Origin: Poecilobothrus nobilitatus
Taxonomy: Eukaryota; Arthropoda; Insecta; Diptera; Dolichopodidae
Reading direction: 5' to 3'
Length of the DNA stretch: 64,000 nucleotides
Assembly (NCBI GenBank): GCA_947095535.1
Contig: OX352772.1
Span: 101,610,307-101,674,306, forward strand
Of the stretch, positions 31,702 through 43,391 are shown in pieces; positions within the stretch are counted from its first letter, which is position 1; the number at the start of each line of letters is the position of its first letter. Position numbers and translations under genes: made by a program. A model generated the notes under the pieces. It did not search any database. It saw only the letters and a list, made by a program, of their open reading frames with translations, and had not been told where the DNA came from.

Positions 31702-33824
31702 TCAATCTGGTTGTTCATTCATCCACCAGTAAAAGTTGTCTTTTATTGACATATCTCTATTCGAGATTGATTTTTCATATTTGTGGTTTTGAATTATAAA
31801 ATTATAGTCTAAATAGATTTTTGTATCGGTAGCTCTTCTGTGGTAATGGTAAAATATTGGAATTTTATCTGCATTTTGGATATAATTGTAGTTACCTAAA
31901 TAGATGAAACCTACCGGCAGAACGAAGCCCCTAGACATTGTGGTAATGGTAAAATATTGGAATTTTATCTGCATTTTGGATATAATTGTAGTTACCTAAA
32001 TAGATGAAACCTACCGGCAGAACGAAGCCCCTAGACATTGTGTGTTCTATGAATAAGTTGTTGAAGTAGATTGAATTTTTTACCATATTATTATTTTCTA
32101 TCCCATAAGTTTTATTCCAGAATTTTCTTATTAGTGAGATTATAAAATTATCTATTCTGATTATTTTTGATTTACTTAAAATTACTTTATTTGAAATGAA
32201 GTGTTTATCTTGTGTATCTAACTTTCTGTGTTCTCCCAGACATAACTTAAGGCATTTTCTGTCAAAACTTCTGAATTTCTCCATTAGCGAGGCGCTAATA
32301 TTAAACCATATTGGGCAGCAATAGCAGAGTATGGATCTTATAATTGATTGATAAGCTATTATTTTTACTCTTGGGTTAATATTTTTTGAATAAAACAGTT
32401 TTTTGGCTATGAAAAAAGCTTTGTTGGCTTTTTCAATTTGTTTTTTAACATGATGTATAAATTTACAGTTATGTTGTAACCAAATCCCCAATAACTTTAA
32501 AGATTGTTTGCTTTTTATTTCAGACGGACTATTTTTATTTAGTGCAAACTGTTTCCAATTTCTTTGGATAGAAATATGGCAGTTTTCTACAATATCGCGA
32601 AACAGAATAAGTTCGGATTTACTACAGTTAATTCTTAATCTCCAAGAATTAGTGTAATTTATTACCATGTCAAATAATTTGTTTATTTCGGGTGTTAAAA
32701 AATTAAGGTTCTTATTCGCTACGTAAATAGTCAAATCATCTGCAAACGCTATGGTGTATGTATTTTCATTTTGGTTATTCATTATGTGCAAAAGCTCGTT
32801 TATGTAGATTAGAAACAGAATTGGCGAATTAATGGTCCCCTGTTGTAAGCCGTTTAAGATAATATATGAGTTATCACAAATCTCGCCGTTTACCTCTATT
32901 ATAAATGATCTATCCCTAATCATATTGAATATTAGCCTTATAAGATATTTCGGAAATTGATACATAATAAGTTTATATATGTCCATCGATTCATACCGAT
33001 GTGAAAGCATCTGTCAGATCTAGTAGCATGCAATCCACGCACTCTTTTTTTGAAATGTGCCAACAAACGTCATTCATCAATTTGTTAGCTGCATGTGTAG
33101 TAGATGTTTTTGCGAAAGCCAAATTGGTTATTTGAAATTATGTTTAGGTTTTCTGTATGGAATATTATATGTTTATTAATTATTTTTCAAAAACTTTCCC
33201 AATATTAGATAGTAAACTTATAGGCCTGTAATTTGTCGGTTCTGATTTCTCTTTACCTGGTTTTTTGAGTGGTATTATTTTGGGCTCCTTCCACTTTCTG
33301 GGAAAATAACCTATATTAATACAGTTATTAAAAATAATACAATACTGTGTTACAAAATCATTTGTTAGGTTTTTTAGAACTATATTTGGGATCCCATCCA
33401 TTCCCACAGATGTTTTATTTTTCAAATTTTGGAGGAATTTTTCAAGGTCATTTATTGATATAAACTTATTGCTTTGATATGTATCTTTTACATTATCTGC
33501 TTTAATGCTTTCGGAAAATTGCATTAAACTGTTTTTGTTTAGCAAATAGGCTTTATTTAGGTTTATTAAATCATTCACTTTTCTCTTTGTATTGATATCT
33601 TGTACGTTGTTAACGTCATTATGTTTAGATTGAAATGTTTCCCCTAGTACTAACCCTAAGTCATTTGGCTGTCTTAAGACAAAATTGTTATTATTATCTA
33701 TTTCTGTTAGGCTAGTTTTCTTATTGATTTTATTTATCAAGGTCGAATTCTGTTTGTCTATAATGAACTTGTCAATATTTAAGGTTTCTTTTTTTCTGAA
33801 TATTTTGTTTATCTCTGGAAACAT
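31702..33824 (-). pseudogene. LINE ORF2 reverse transcriptase
   Basis: Frame 33824-33180: KTSVGMDGIPNIVLKNL, GYFPRKWKEPKIIPLKKPGK and NYRPISLLSNIGKVFEK, the N-terminal RT blocks. A broken stretch (33179-33011) covers motif A. Frame 33010-31931 has LNGLQQGTINSPILFLIYIN (motif B region), YTIAFADDLTIYVA (catalytic Asp pair), SLKLLGIWLQHNCKF and the C-terminal 'thumb' region LCYCCPIWFN. The true C-terminus continues in the frame 31974-31702 (ending YWWMNEQP) but is split by a 100-bp tandem duplication. Jockey/I-like by motif order. Confidence 0.88.
31839..32038. repeat. Exact tandem duplication, 100-bp units, in the RT gene
   Basis: 'TGTGGTAATGGTAAAATATT' starts at 31839 and 31939, and both units run to 'GAAGCCCCTAGACAT'. 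I see no mismatch between units. 100 is not a multiple of three, so the duplication shifts the RT C-terminus out of frame. The near-perfect identity means it arose recently, after the LINE inserted or in its immediate source copy. Confidence 0.92.
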
Positions 33825-34226
33825 ATTTTGTGAATTAGTGTTTATAGCTTTTAATCTATTTTCCCAGTAGCTATTAATATTTTTTTTAAGTTATCTTTTA
33901 TCAATATGTTAACTTTATTGATTTGAGATTTAAAGGTTAATATTCTAGGATCATCTTTTCTGAAACCGGCTCGGTACAATGTATTTAATTTGCTAATAAA
34001 TTTGCTCTTTGTTTTATGTAGTTTCTCAATTAATTTATTAAAATAGTTATTTACGATATGCTGGTCCTTAAGAATTGGTACTGTACATTTTATAGTTTTA
34101 TTAGTAATATGGTTTAGTTTTACTACATGGTTATCTATTTCTGTTTCAGTTAAATTGCGGGCATTATCTATAAGGTATGGCTCTCTTCCTAATTCTTCTT
34201 TAAAATGTTTATTGATATTTTTTTTT

Positions 34227-35085
34227 TCAAATTTTCCAATTTGTTTTTTTAAAATTAAACCTTTCTTTTTGTTCTACTATTTCAAAAGTAATTGTTTGGT
34301 TACCTACCCTACCTATTTTTAACTGAACTGCACAATGATCACTATCGTAATGTAATGTTGGTAATTTATTTCTACTTAGCCTATTCTTCACTTCTAATCT
34401 ACAATCAACTAAAAACACATCTAAAAAACTATTTGAAATTGGTCGCGAAGGGTTTTCGCTATGCCATAATTCGGATTTGCACGTTACTCTATTATTTATT
34501 AACCAATTATTAATAAAATTTCCTCTTGTGTTGTTTGAGCGGTTAGACCAGTTAACATGCTTAGCGTTAAGGTCACCTCCAATAACATAGTAATTTTCAG
34601 GTTTCTCTAATTTTAATTTTTTGAATAATTGTTCAAATTCGTCATTGAATTTTTCAGCATTGCCCTCAGCTGCATATACAGAAACCAAAAATATTTTTTC
34701 ATCTTTACTTATTTTAACTAAGCGGTTATCGTGCTTCTAAGTGATTGAAATTATTTATTTCATTATTAAAAATTAGTTTGAATTTAAGTAGTTTATTTAT
34801 TAGAATAGCTACCCCCCCCCCTCTTTGTTGAGCCATAGGTTTGTCTCTGCGAACATGCGAACAATATTGTAATTAGATAGATTTAATTTTTTTGATGAAT
34901 TTAGTTTAGTTTCAGATAGAAACACAATGTCAGGGTTATGCTCGTTTAAAAAATATTTTAAAGAATATTATTTTTGTATTAATATTATAGAGTTGGGATA
35001 AATAGTTATTACATTTAATTTATTTTTTATATAGTGAGGAATATTTCCTATTGTCATTATTTATAGGTATGTCAAAAGTAGTAAA
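34227..35085 (-). pseudogene. LINE ORF2 endonuclease domain
   Basis: From about 35080 down: NPDIVFLSETKLNSSKKLNL (catalytic Glu block, about 34940-34880), a G-run region QRGGGVAILINK (the plus-strand C10 run at 34811-34820), then the open frame 34688-34227 with YYVIGGDLNAKHVNW (Asp/Asn pair), NSFLDVFLVD and HYDSDHCAVQLKI (terminal Ser-Asp-His). All catalytic motifs of AP-like LINE endonucleases are visible, but the frame is broken at least twice near 34735 and 34860. Confidence 0.85.
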
Positions 35086-35126
35086 TAAGAAATCAATTTT
35101 TTTAGCGTTTTCTTTTATTGAATCTT

Positions 35127-36050
35127 CTAAGAGTTTAGTTTTTTTAGGATGATTTCTAGCGATTGTTCTATAGAATGGTTAGCCTTACCATTATAAGAAA
35201 TTGTGTTTGATTTTAGTATGTCTGCGAAACTTTTTTCATTACAGGTAGAGAAATTATTTGAGATCTTATTACTGTTTAACTTGTTCGAAAATTCTTCTTG
35301 CTTTTTTAATTTTTTATCTTTCATATCTTTAACCATTTCTTTATATTTAGGACATCCCCTAAAGGAAGCGGATCATCCTGACCGTTAGAATTACATAGTA
35401 CGCATAGTAAGTTTTGTTTACTATCCGTAGCGGACACGATCTCACATTTACCAGGTTCATGACTTTGCGCACATTTCACACATCTATAGGCCATAGAGCA
35501 ATTAGTTGCAGTATGACCGAAACGTTGACAACGTTTGCATTGCATTGTTTCGTATTTTTTTAATTTATCCCAGTGAATGACCCGGTTGTTAATTATATTG
35601 TTTTTATATAATTCGAGGATATTTGAATTAGCTGAAATCTGAATTAAAAAAATGGGTAAGAGTCTACCTTCAGTTTGAGATTTCTTAGTTATAAGTCTTG
35701 TGATTTTTACAATTTCAACATTTTCTAACCTAAACTCATTTAAATATTCATTAACAGGTTTTTCTGTTTCGTTTACATGTAAACCTTTTAATAAAATTGT
35801 TTTACATTTTTCTTCTCTAGGTGTATAGGAAAAGAAGTTAGCTTCTATTTCATTTAAAGCCTGTTTGACTGTTTTAAAATTACTAATATTATCTACATAT
35901 ATAGCATGCTTTTGATTATTAATTTTTTTAATAAAAAAAGAATTTTTTGTTAACTTATAACTATTTGTTAATAATTGTATTATGTCAATTGGTTCTAAGC
36001 CAAAAGTGTTAATAGGTGGTAATTTATTTTTAAACTTTACAAAATTATTA
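35127..36050 (-). pseudogene. LINE ORF1 (gag-like, CCHC), 5'-truncated
   Basis: From the insertion end at 36053 the minus strand reads straight into ORF1 (PPINTFGLEPIDIIQLLTNS), through the PRE-type domain (KTILLKGLHVNETEKPVNEY), then the zinc knuckles MQCKRCQRFGHTATNCSMAY and CVKCAQSHEPGKC (35545-35430). After a one-base shift near 35390 it continues RGCPKYKEMVKDMKDKKLKK and SFADILKSN, and stops at 35127. The real N-terminus is missing. A related ORF1 tail (SVSFADILKSK) is found at 39229-39465. Confidence 0.85.
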
Positions 36051-36053
36051 AAA

Positions 36054-36071
36054 TTTTATTCCTTACGGTGT
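36054..36071. repeat. Target-site duplication, right copy (18 bp)
   Basis: TTTTATTCCTTACGGTGT, identical to 31352-31369. Marks the 5' end of the minus-strand LINE. Confidence 0.92.
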
Positions 36072-37144
36072 CTGCATACTAATATGTAGTATATTCTGTA
36101 ATAATAATTTATAAGAAAAATAAAAAATTTAATAAGTACATCTATATTACCATAGAATAAGAATAGATTATAGCCCAAATAATGATTTTTTCTGTACCAG
36201 CAATCATTTTAGTTTGCCGCGGAATTCAATCTCTCTCTCTCTTTCGACTTTTTTTCTCTCAACATCCCAATTTGAAATTATTAAATAAAGTGATCTTACT
36301 TCAAAGATGTTAAGTGTCAGGAAATTCCTAAATCTACGGAAATTTAGAAGGCTACACGAATGCAGGGCAATTTATCGTAAATTTACTGACATTTTTTGGA
36401 AGCACTAAATTTCAATAATTAATGCCAGTTTTCTAAAAATTTTAATTTTAGTAATTTAACGAAAATTTTATTTTACTAAAACTAACTTAAAAATGGATAC
36501 TACACATAAATAATACGCTCTCTCTACTACTCTGCTCTAATCTCATACATGGTGAAAAAATGTTTTCTGTCATTTCAGAATTTATAAAAAACTATCTTTG
36601 TCTACCTCATTCTTCAGCTAATGCCGCATTTTTTCCATTATTAATCAAAATAAAACAAAAGTTAGAAACCGTTTGGGTTTTAAAACTTTAGAAGGTATTT
36701 TACATACCAAAATATTAGTTATTGATAAGCAATTCATGTTATGAATTTCACGCTAATAATGAACATTTTCAAAAGTTTAATCAAAATATATATCCACATT
36801 TACAAAATCAATCAAAATAAATCGTTTTAAATTTAAATTTAGTTCTTAGTTAATAAAAAATAATTCATAAATAATTATTATAATTAATAAATCAAAATAT
36901 TTAAGATTTTTTACTTTTTGGATTTTGCTCTTCAAAGTGTAAATGAATTAAACTAATGTTTTACTTTTTTTTTTGTTGTTTTGTTTTGTTTTGTATAACC
37001 ATAATATGTATGTACATACAAAATTACATAAAAAAAAACGAAATCAGATATGAATTCAATTTCTTTTCTTCCGTTCTTTTCTTACCTCTCGCATCAAATT
37101 TTATTCAAAATGAATTTTTTTCACACACGCATAGATAAGGCGGT
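36072..37144. other. No gene recognised
   Basis: A+T-rich with a short CT microsatellite at 36230-36245. No coding sequence or element ends recognised. Runs of A/T and 'TTAATTAA'-like words near 36840-36900. Confidence 0.4.
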
Positions 37145-37345
37145 TGAATGAGTCCACGTAAAAACGTTTTTAGTCGTTCATATAGGCCATTTAATTCATT
37201 GGCTTCTCCATGTTGTCCTTGGACTCCCTTTTGCCCTAAACCCATCTACACGATTCCAGTTCACCGCTATTCTTATTACACAATTTTCATTTTTCCTTAT
37301 GGTATGGTCAACCCATTTCCACTTCCTTCTTGAAATCAATGTCTT
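37145..37345 (-). pseudogene. LINE reverse transcriptase C-terminal tail (RTE-like)
   Basis: The minus strand reads KWKWVDHTIRKNENCVIRIA, VNWNRVDGFRAKGSPRTTWR. This matches the characteristic end of an RT of RTE/related LINEs, where a 'RW.GH..R' block is followed by 'A..W.P.G.R.RGRP...W'. Only this tail remains; nothing recognisable continues upstream (above 37345). Short, but the motif pair is distinctive. Confidence 0.65.
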
Positions 37346-37789
37346 CTAAGTATTTGTCATCTGGGTCATGTTGGGATGAAGTAATTTATGTTATTATACT
37401 TTATTAGTATTTAGCGTTTCTTAGAGGTTACGTATCTGATCGGCTTCTTATTATTTCTTTGAATGCCCAGTTCTTATTTTTTTTATTAGTGCAGTTGTTT
37501 GTCTTAGGTTCCTAGCCGTTACCTCCATGATATTTTCGCGCATGACATCTTGTACACTATCTTGTACAAAAAAAGAACAGTGATCTGTTGAAGAACTATA
37601 TAATAAAATTATATAAATAATATTATAATAGTTCATAACATACATGTATATATTTTTCTCTTTTTCCACTAATTTCGCCCTTAAGGGCATCATCAGGAAG
37701 ATAATTGTAGTTTCTTAACTGTTTCTTAAATTTTATTCTTAATATTTTTAAATTATCACCTTTTTGCAAATGTCTCTCTCAAATTATTA
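37346..37789. other. No gene recognised
   Basis: An 80-codon minus-strand frame (37451-37693) has no domain. Sequence between the RTE-like tail and the Helitron relic; 'GGTTACGTATC' and TATAAT-like words only. Confidence 0.4.
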
Positions 37790-38931
37790 ATCTGGATAAA
37801 ATTATTAAAAGCCGACACTTCATCGATTATCAATCTCAACATCATTGTTTCCAACTTTCAATTTAATTGATACACCATTGTCATTTGTACAACGTCGACG
37901 ATATAGCGGATAATGATACAACTATTTTCCTATTTTTAATAAAATTTTTACCAGTTGTTGATTTATCAATTGTAATTGAAAATGATAACCATTCTCTCCT
38001 TGCTAAAAGATAATTGGATATTTAAATGCATCATAAAAACGATGTGTTTCGCAAACACGTTGTAGTTGATAATTTCGGCGATGCAAAATAATATCTCTTG
38101 ATTCGAATTGTTGACCAACAATTACAATTGCTACTTCATTTATAGTTGGTGCATTGAAACGTTTTAAATAATCACCTATTGGTGTTTTATCAGCTCTAAT
38201 TACAATTGTGTGATTATCAAATGGCATTTCGTCTATTGCAGTCTTAAATAATTTAACCAATTCCTTATGTTCATGGAAAAAATTTTGTAATGATTGAACT
38301 CACGGCGTGCCCCAAAAGTAATTGCACATCGGGTATTGACTTCATCATCGGAATTACCAAGAACATATCTGTAGAAACATTATTGTTCATCTCAAATGGG
38401 CAATAATGAACCTGCACTGTGATATATTTCACCTTGCAATTTGAATGTTGGCATTAAATTATTATTAGTTACAATACTGTCTGCTCCGGAAGTAGTCATT
38501 TGGAAGCAAGTGTTGTACTTTCGAATATTTGTGAGAAAATGTTTCGAATGGGACGTCCTTCCAGATACTAATATTCATAATGGTTCTGGTAGTTGATTAA
38601 GTTCTGGAAATTTTACCTTACCATTACCGCAACACAGCCCTTCTTCCACAGGTGCTTTCTTTTTGTATTTATATGCTTTGCAATGTTCCATATTACCAAT
38701 GTTATGCGATTTGTATTACGTATTGATTTTCTTATTCATCTACTTCTATCACGTTGTATTTTGATTTGTACCGAGCTTTGTTTTTGTGTGAAATTTTCAC
38801 GTGAATGGGCAATTAGATTTCTAATCTGTACATTACTTTCTATACGTTCCTCTGGTGTGTATTGCGAACGTAAAGCACGTACTCGATGTTTGTCGTGCAC
38901 GGCGACCAATATTTCCACGTGACCGAGGCAT
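37790..38931 (-). pseudogene. Helitron Rep-helicase polyprotein, N-terminal fragment
   Basis: Helitrons move by rolling circle. The minus strand from the ATG at 38931 starts MPRSRGNIGRRARQTS, then shifts frame to HRVRALRSQYTPEERIESNV and on to CCGNGKVKFPELNQLPEPL, FLTNIRKYNTCFQMTTSGA, IYHSAGSLLP and LGNSDDEVNTRCAI (38330-38400). The open frame 38260-38003 has NHTIVIRADKTPIGDYLKRF and FNAPTINEVAIVIVGQQFES. After a stop come QGENGYHF and, past a deletion, YPLYRRRCTNDNG (about 37890). These are the Helitron-like N-terminal domain blocks, in order. The rolling-circle nuclease (HUH) and helicase parts are missing. Several stops and shifts. Confidence 0.85.
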
Positions 38932-39228
38932 TTTACGTAAATAAAATTATAGATTTCGTTTGTTAAATATATTAAAAATAATATATTTTTAGAAATAAGT
39001 TTGAAATATTTTAGTAATAAATTTTCAAATAATAAATAAAGAAAAAAAAAAATTTTAAACAGTTTGCTCTAATTAAAAAATTTTATTATTTCAGAAATAT
39101 TTTTATTTTTTTCTGCCTTTTTCAGATATAGCACCGTTAATTCTACTTACAATATTTTAAAATTTTTTGGATCTACCTTCATATTTAAGTCTTTTTTTGT
39201 TCTTACACTTTTTTGCTTTTGTTTTGGT
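38932..39228. other. A+T-rich spacer
   Basis: No coding sequence. Plus-strand 'TTTCTGCCTTTTTCAG' near 39110-39125 resembles a splice acceptor but nothing coding follows it. Confidence 0.35.
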
Positions 39229-39475
39229 TTAATTAATAAATGAAGATTCTTTTTTCATTTCAATTGGAAGTTCATTTACACTGTCTTTTTTGCTTTTTAA
39301 AATATCAGCAAAAGACACTGATTGACCTATATTTCCGTTACATTCATTCACTATGTTTTTTAAATTATTGCACATCTCATCATTTTTTTTCATTGAATTT
39401 AAAATTGAATCATTCAATTCTACCGTTGGTTTATTTAGAGTCACATTCAGTTTTTCACTTTCCACTTAAAATGAT
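39229..39475 (-). pseudogene. LINE ORF1 C-terminal fragment
   Basis: The 78-codon frame contains NIGQSVSFADILKSKKDS, resembling the SFADILKSN segment of ORF1 in the 31370-36053 LINE, and is lysine/asparagine-rich like that region. The minus strand further up to about 39680 (NTQHLIEYKNDFDDAIKKM) looks like coiled-coil continuation in another frame. A remnant of a related LINE; the short match makes this moderate. Confidence 0.5.
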
Positions 39476-39679
39476 TCATATATTTCTAGCATTTTATCCA
39501 TTTCTTTTATTTGGTCACTTTTATTTTGGTTTAATCTATCTATATAACGCGCTTCAATTGCTTTTAACAGTTGCATAATTTCATTTTCATTTTTTTTATA
39601 GCGTCGTCGAAATCGTTTTTGTATTCAATTAAATGTTGCGTATTCTGTACTACCGCGCCATCCATTCTTTCTAAACCCG

Positions 39680-41049
39680 AATCTACATTGTTAATGTATA
39701 AAAAAACAATCGTTACACATGAAGCGCACTAACTGAGAAGTGTTCAAGACACAACTGGAGTATTTACATACTTATGATTGACCATTACAATTATATATAT
39801 TATCAATATAATTGCACAATTTCAATTAAAAATATTGAATGATGATTTAAATTATATATTATCCGTTATAATAAAAAACAACCTTTTAGTTTAATTGTCT
39901 TGAGAAGACTGTGAAGAAGAAGAATAATTTATAGGTATATTAAGAGAAGAATTAATATTAGTTACATTAACTAGATTTTCTCACTGGATAAGAGACGAAA
40001 TTACTTATCATGGTTTTCTCTTACCCTTTGAAGGTAGTTAATTCTATTAGACGAAATGTCAGGAGCATAAAACTCAAAGCTCAGAGTTAGATTTATTATA
40101 CAAAAAAGCTAAATGAAGTCCAGCATTTTCGAAAATTGAGCTTTCTCTCAATCAAGTCAAAACATATCTTTTATTATTATCTTCTAGAGCTTTTCCAGTA
40201 ACTTTTACGACAGGAGCAAGCAAAGGGTCTAAAAAGGTGGAACTGATTGAATAACACTTTTTATATTAATTGAAGAAGAGTGAATCATTATTAACTTCAT
40301 TCGAAATATTTTACAACAGAAGAAGAAATGTTAATATATAGTAGAGGAGTTAAAACCATCGTCAGTATAATTATTTTGTTTATTTATATTTCGATTATTA
40401 ATCTGTTGTGGTTTACTATACGACTTTACAGTTTCACCTTGAACAAAGTTGTGATATTTACTAAAAGAATTTGATATAGATTGTTTAAATTTATACTTTA
40501 TGTTTTAAATAAGAATCGCTATATGCTTATTGTTTAACTTAAAGATAAATGATTAAATGTTTTTTAGTATTAGGAAAAAGAAGAGTGAGAGTGAATATTT
40601 AAGGAAGAATTATTTTTAGAGTGATTATTAAAATTAAGAGGAGCGATCATGAGTATATCTAGAAGTCTTTAAATGTAAATATAAATGTTTAATAGACGAT
40701 TCAAATTAGACCTAAATAATAAAAGGCGCACCAGAAATAATAACTTGAATTTTCCTTCCCCAAATAATTTAATATATACTTGTGATAGCAATAATGATAA
40801 TAGTCTTGCTATAATATTTGTAATAGTATTTTTTTTTTCTTTATTTTATCATAGTTTAGCGTATATAAAAACTTAACGATTCAGATATTACTTATGCATA
40901 TAAATATAAATTTATTTTTTTTTTGTTCTAACGATCTTAGCCAAAGCTGTCTAATCTAATAATATGAATAAATGATCTACTTAATTAAAAAAAAATCTTC
41001 TAATTTCTAATTCTAATTTTAATTTTTCTAACTTATATAATTTTTATAT
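39680..41049. other. Low-complexity sequence, possible LINE 5' region
   Basis: Purine-rich stretches ('GAAGAAGAAGAATAATTTAT' near 39913, 'GAAGAGTGAGAGTG' near 40579). A 63-codon frame at 40685-40876 begins MFNRRFKLDLNNKRRTRNNN but has no domain. Its position just upstream of the endonuclease scrap at 41050 suggests ORF1/UTR of that LINE. Confidence 0.35.
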
Positions 41050-41265
41050 AGTTCATCAAAATATTAGGAGTATGTGGAAAAATTTTGACTCGTTACCTCA
41101 CTCAATTAATAGCTCTTTCTAATGTTCCTGATATAATATTTTTAACTGAGATTTGGATATTTGATAATGAAATTTATAATTATAAAATTTACAATGCTGC
41201 ACCGATAGCTTGTCGTATTAATAATTATAAAGCGCACAGTTTGGTGCGTGGTAGAATAAATTAAA
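41050..41265 (+). pseudogene. LINE endonuclease N-terminal scrap
   Basis: The plus strand reads LTRYLTQLIALSNVPDIIFL, TEIWIFDNEIYNYKI and INNYKAHSLVRG. 'DII.LTE.W' is the catalytic Glu block of LINE endonucleases and the following 'Y.I' segment fits. It is truncated immediately after, where a minus-strand RT scrap begins, so the junction near 41250 is a head-on truncation between two elements. Confidence 0.65.
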
Positions 41266-41906
41266 ATCAAAGATAGGTGTATTAGAAAGATTAAAATTAC
41301 TTTAGTTTTTATTGCTCATAGTTAATTTATGTTTATGAAAAAAGTAAAGTAAATCAAAATCATCAAAATCATAAATAATCATAACTACTAAGTCAAAATA
41401 ATTGATGCAAAAGCTGTAACTATACCTTTAAATTGTTGGGAAAAAAGAGAGTTTATATAATATATAAGAAATATAATTGAACTAAGTACAGATCCTTGAG
41501 GTACATCACAAGAAATATTCAATAATGAGCTAAATTAATTTTTAATGCTAACCCTTTGACTTCTATTAGATAGATATGATACAAACCAATCATACACAAA
41601 GCCTATAAAATCAATATTTTTTTATTTTTTAAATATTATTTTATGATTTAGAAGATCAAAAGCTTTGGTAGTATCGACAAATCGAGCTGCTGTTACATTC
41701 CCTCGTTCAGACTGCTATACAACTCCGTACAAAACTTAAGCAGTGCTTCTCCTGTCCCTTTCAAAAAACCAAATTGAGAGGCGCTAAAAAAAGTATTGTT
41801 AATGGAAAGTTATCCATTCTCCATTTTATAGCTTTTTCAAAAATTTTTGAAAAAACTGATAAAATGGAAACAGGTCTGTAATTGTTGTGATCTAAAATGG
41901 AAACAG
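41266..41906 (-). pseudogene. LINE reverse transcriptase scrap, split by a TIR element
   Basis: The minus strand from about 42930, skipping the inserted element at 41907-42892, reads NNYRPVSILSVFSKIFEK, then KWRMDNFP and FGFLKGTGEALLKFC in shifted frames, FVDTTKAFDLLNHK (motif A region, about 41640-41690), VYDWFVSYLSNR and DVPQGSVL (motif B, about 41500). A 33-bp tandem duplication (41861-41893 repeated from 41894) repeats the NYRPVSIL block in frame. Multiple shifts; the FADD box was not found. Confidence 0.75.
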
Positions 41907-42892
41907 GAGTGGCAGCATGTAAAACGTGACGTTAAAAAATAAACGAAACAAAATTTGTGCGAAACAAAAATTTTTTGGTAGCACGGAAAACGTCACGTTA
42001 AAAATTTATATTCGAAAATTCGAAAATTATTTTGACAACCCAAGTGACGTATCAAAAATTTCAAAAACACCAAAAATAATAATAAACAAAAAAATAAGTA
42101 TATAGACTATAGAGGCAAATCAAAATAAATTTTAAAATATTTCAGGTAAGTTTATTATAAATAAATAATGTTTGTTTTTGAGTCATCAGATGAAAGTTTT
42201 TCCGACGATGAAAGAAAAACCCAAAGCACTGCTCCTTTTAATAGTTCTTCTAGGGCAGGAATCCCACCAATGTTACAAATTTATTGAATGTCGGTACTTA
42301 GAGTATTTCACTTGGCTTTTTCTCTTATTGTTAAGTAATTGAAATCAAATAGAAAATGTTAAATGTTGGATATTATCTATGTATTAATATTGGACATTAT
42401 AACAGGAATTAAAGTAAATAAAAAATAAAAAAATATTTTCAATCAAATAAATTTTTTTTTTTTGTTAACTTTTTAATGTGTGTACCTAGGTAAAACGTAT
42501 TGAATGTTAAAATATATTAACATTTAATATATAGTTAAAAGTCTTGAAAGACACTATGAACAACGGATCTCTGTAGAATTGTTATGGGAGGAAATTTAAA
42601 TTGAAACACATTTTTAATTTAAAAAAAAAATTTTATTTTTAGAGTTATAATTAATATATTGATATAAAAAAACAATTAAATTTAGCAACTTAACTAAGCA
42701 ACGATAACAAAACTATAACTTTCAAAAATCAACGTCACATTAAAAAAAAACGAACGTGACGTTCCCTGCATGCTATCGAAAAAACGTATCGTTTCCATTT
42801 TTGACAGAAAATTAACGTCACGTTACTTGTATGCTACCAATATGGTTGTTACGTTTTTTTAACGAACGTAACAAAATTTCATGCTGCCACTC
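41907..42892. mobile_element. 986-bp PIF/Harbinger-type non-autonomous element, TSD CAG
   Basis: Ends are inverted: GAGTGGCAGCATG at 41907 and CATGCTGCCACTC at 42892. CAG flanks both sides (41904-41906, 42893-42895). Removing the element restores the RT reading frame NYRPVSIL, which fixes the boundaries. Sub-terminal motif AACGTGACGTT / AACGTCACGTT recurs about seven times on both sides. An internal 39-codon frame, MFVFESSDESFSDDERKTQS (42169 on), follows a plausible acceptor and looks like an acidic N-terminus, but no transposase core is present. A 3-bp TSD of the CWG type fits PIF/Harbinger. Confidence 0.82.
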
Positions 42893-42895
42893 CAG

Positions 42896-43391
42896 GTCTG
42901 TAATTGTTTGTTACTTCTGCACAAAATGAAGTATCCCGAAAATCTGCATATCATTAAAATGTTTACAGAAATATAGATTGCTATACAGAATTCTCAATTC
43001 TAATGCAGAAATCATATGTACCTACATAAACTATGTCTACAGCTTATAAATGTTATGATCCGAATTCTATTTTTTAATGTAATTTTTACAGATGAGTTAG
43101 TGTCTATAAGAATTTGAATAGAATCATTTTAATATGTGTATATGATTGTTTTTTATGTGAATGGCTATCTGTATTTATACAATATATATTATATACGATG
43201 AGGAAATTATCACCCATGTTCTTGAAGACTCATCATTTACGCGATGAAAATATCACGTCTATATAAATTTGTAATTCTCGAAGACCTTATGAAAATTTTT
43301 GTTACTGTCAAATGAAAATTATTTAAACATTCAGCTAAAATTATTTAAAAAAGAGGTTTGATTTTTAAATAGTAAATGAAAGTACATATTC
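42896..43391. other. No gene recognised
   Basis: The first ~35 bp continue the split LINE RT. Further on, 'TTCTTGAAGACTCATCATTT' (43220) resembles 'TTCTTGAAGACTTATCATAC' at the ends of the foldback element (53234), so a diverged end of the same family may lie here. Confidence 0.4.

Larger units (their letters stand above)
31370..36053 (-). mobile_element. 4.7-kb 5'-truncated LINE with 18-bp target duplication
   Basis: Bounded by identical 18-bp sequences (31352-31369 and 36054-36071). The low-coordinate end carries T-runs (31369-31390), i.e. the poly(A) tail of a minus-strand insertion. Minus-strand order: ORF1 (truncated at its start by the insertion end), endonuclease, RT, 3' UTR. This is a textbook target-primed insertion. 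Coding parts contain a handful of frameshifts and stops but are far less decayed than the other LINEs here, so it is among the younger elements in the window. Confidence 0.9.

Noticed and set aside
34292..34513. 73-codon plus-strand frame
   Set aside because: Antisense to the LINE endonuclease, which shows its catalytic motifs.
36956..37138. 60-codon hydrophobic frame
   Set aside because: Phe/Cys-rich translation of a T-run; no start context or domain.
38593..38922. 109-codon plus-strand frame
   Set aside because: Antisense to the Helitron relic.
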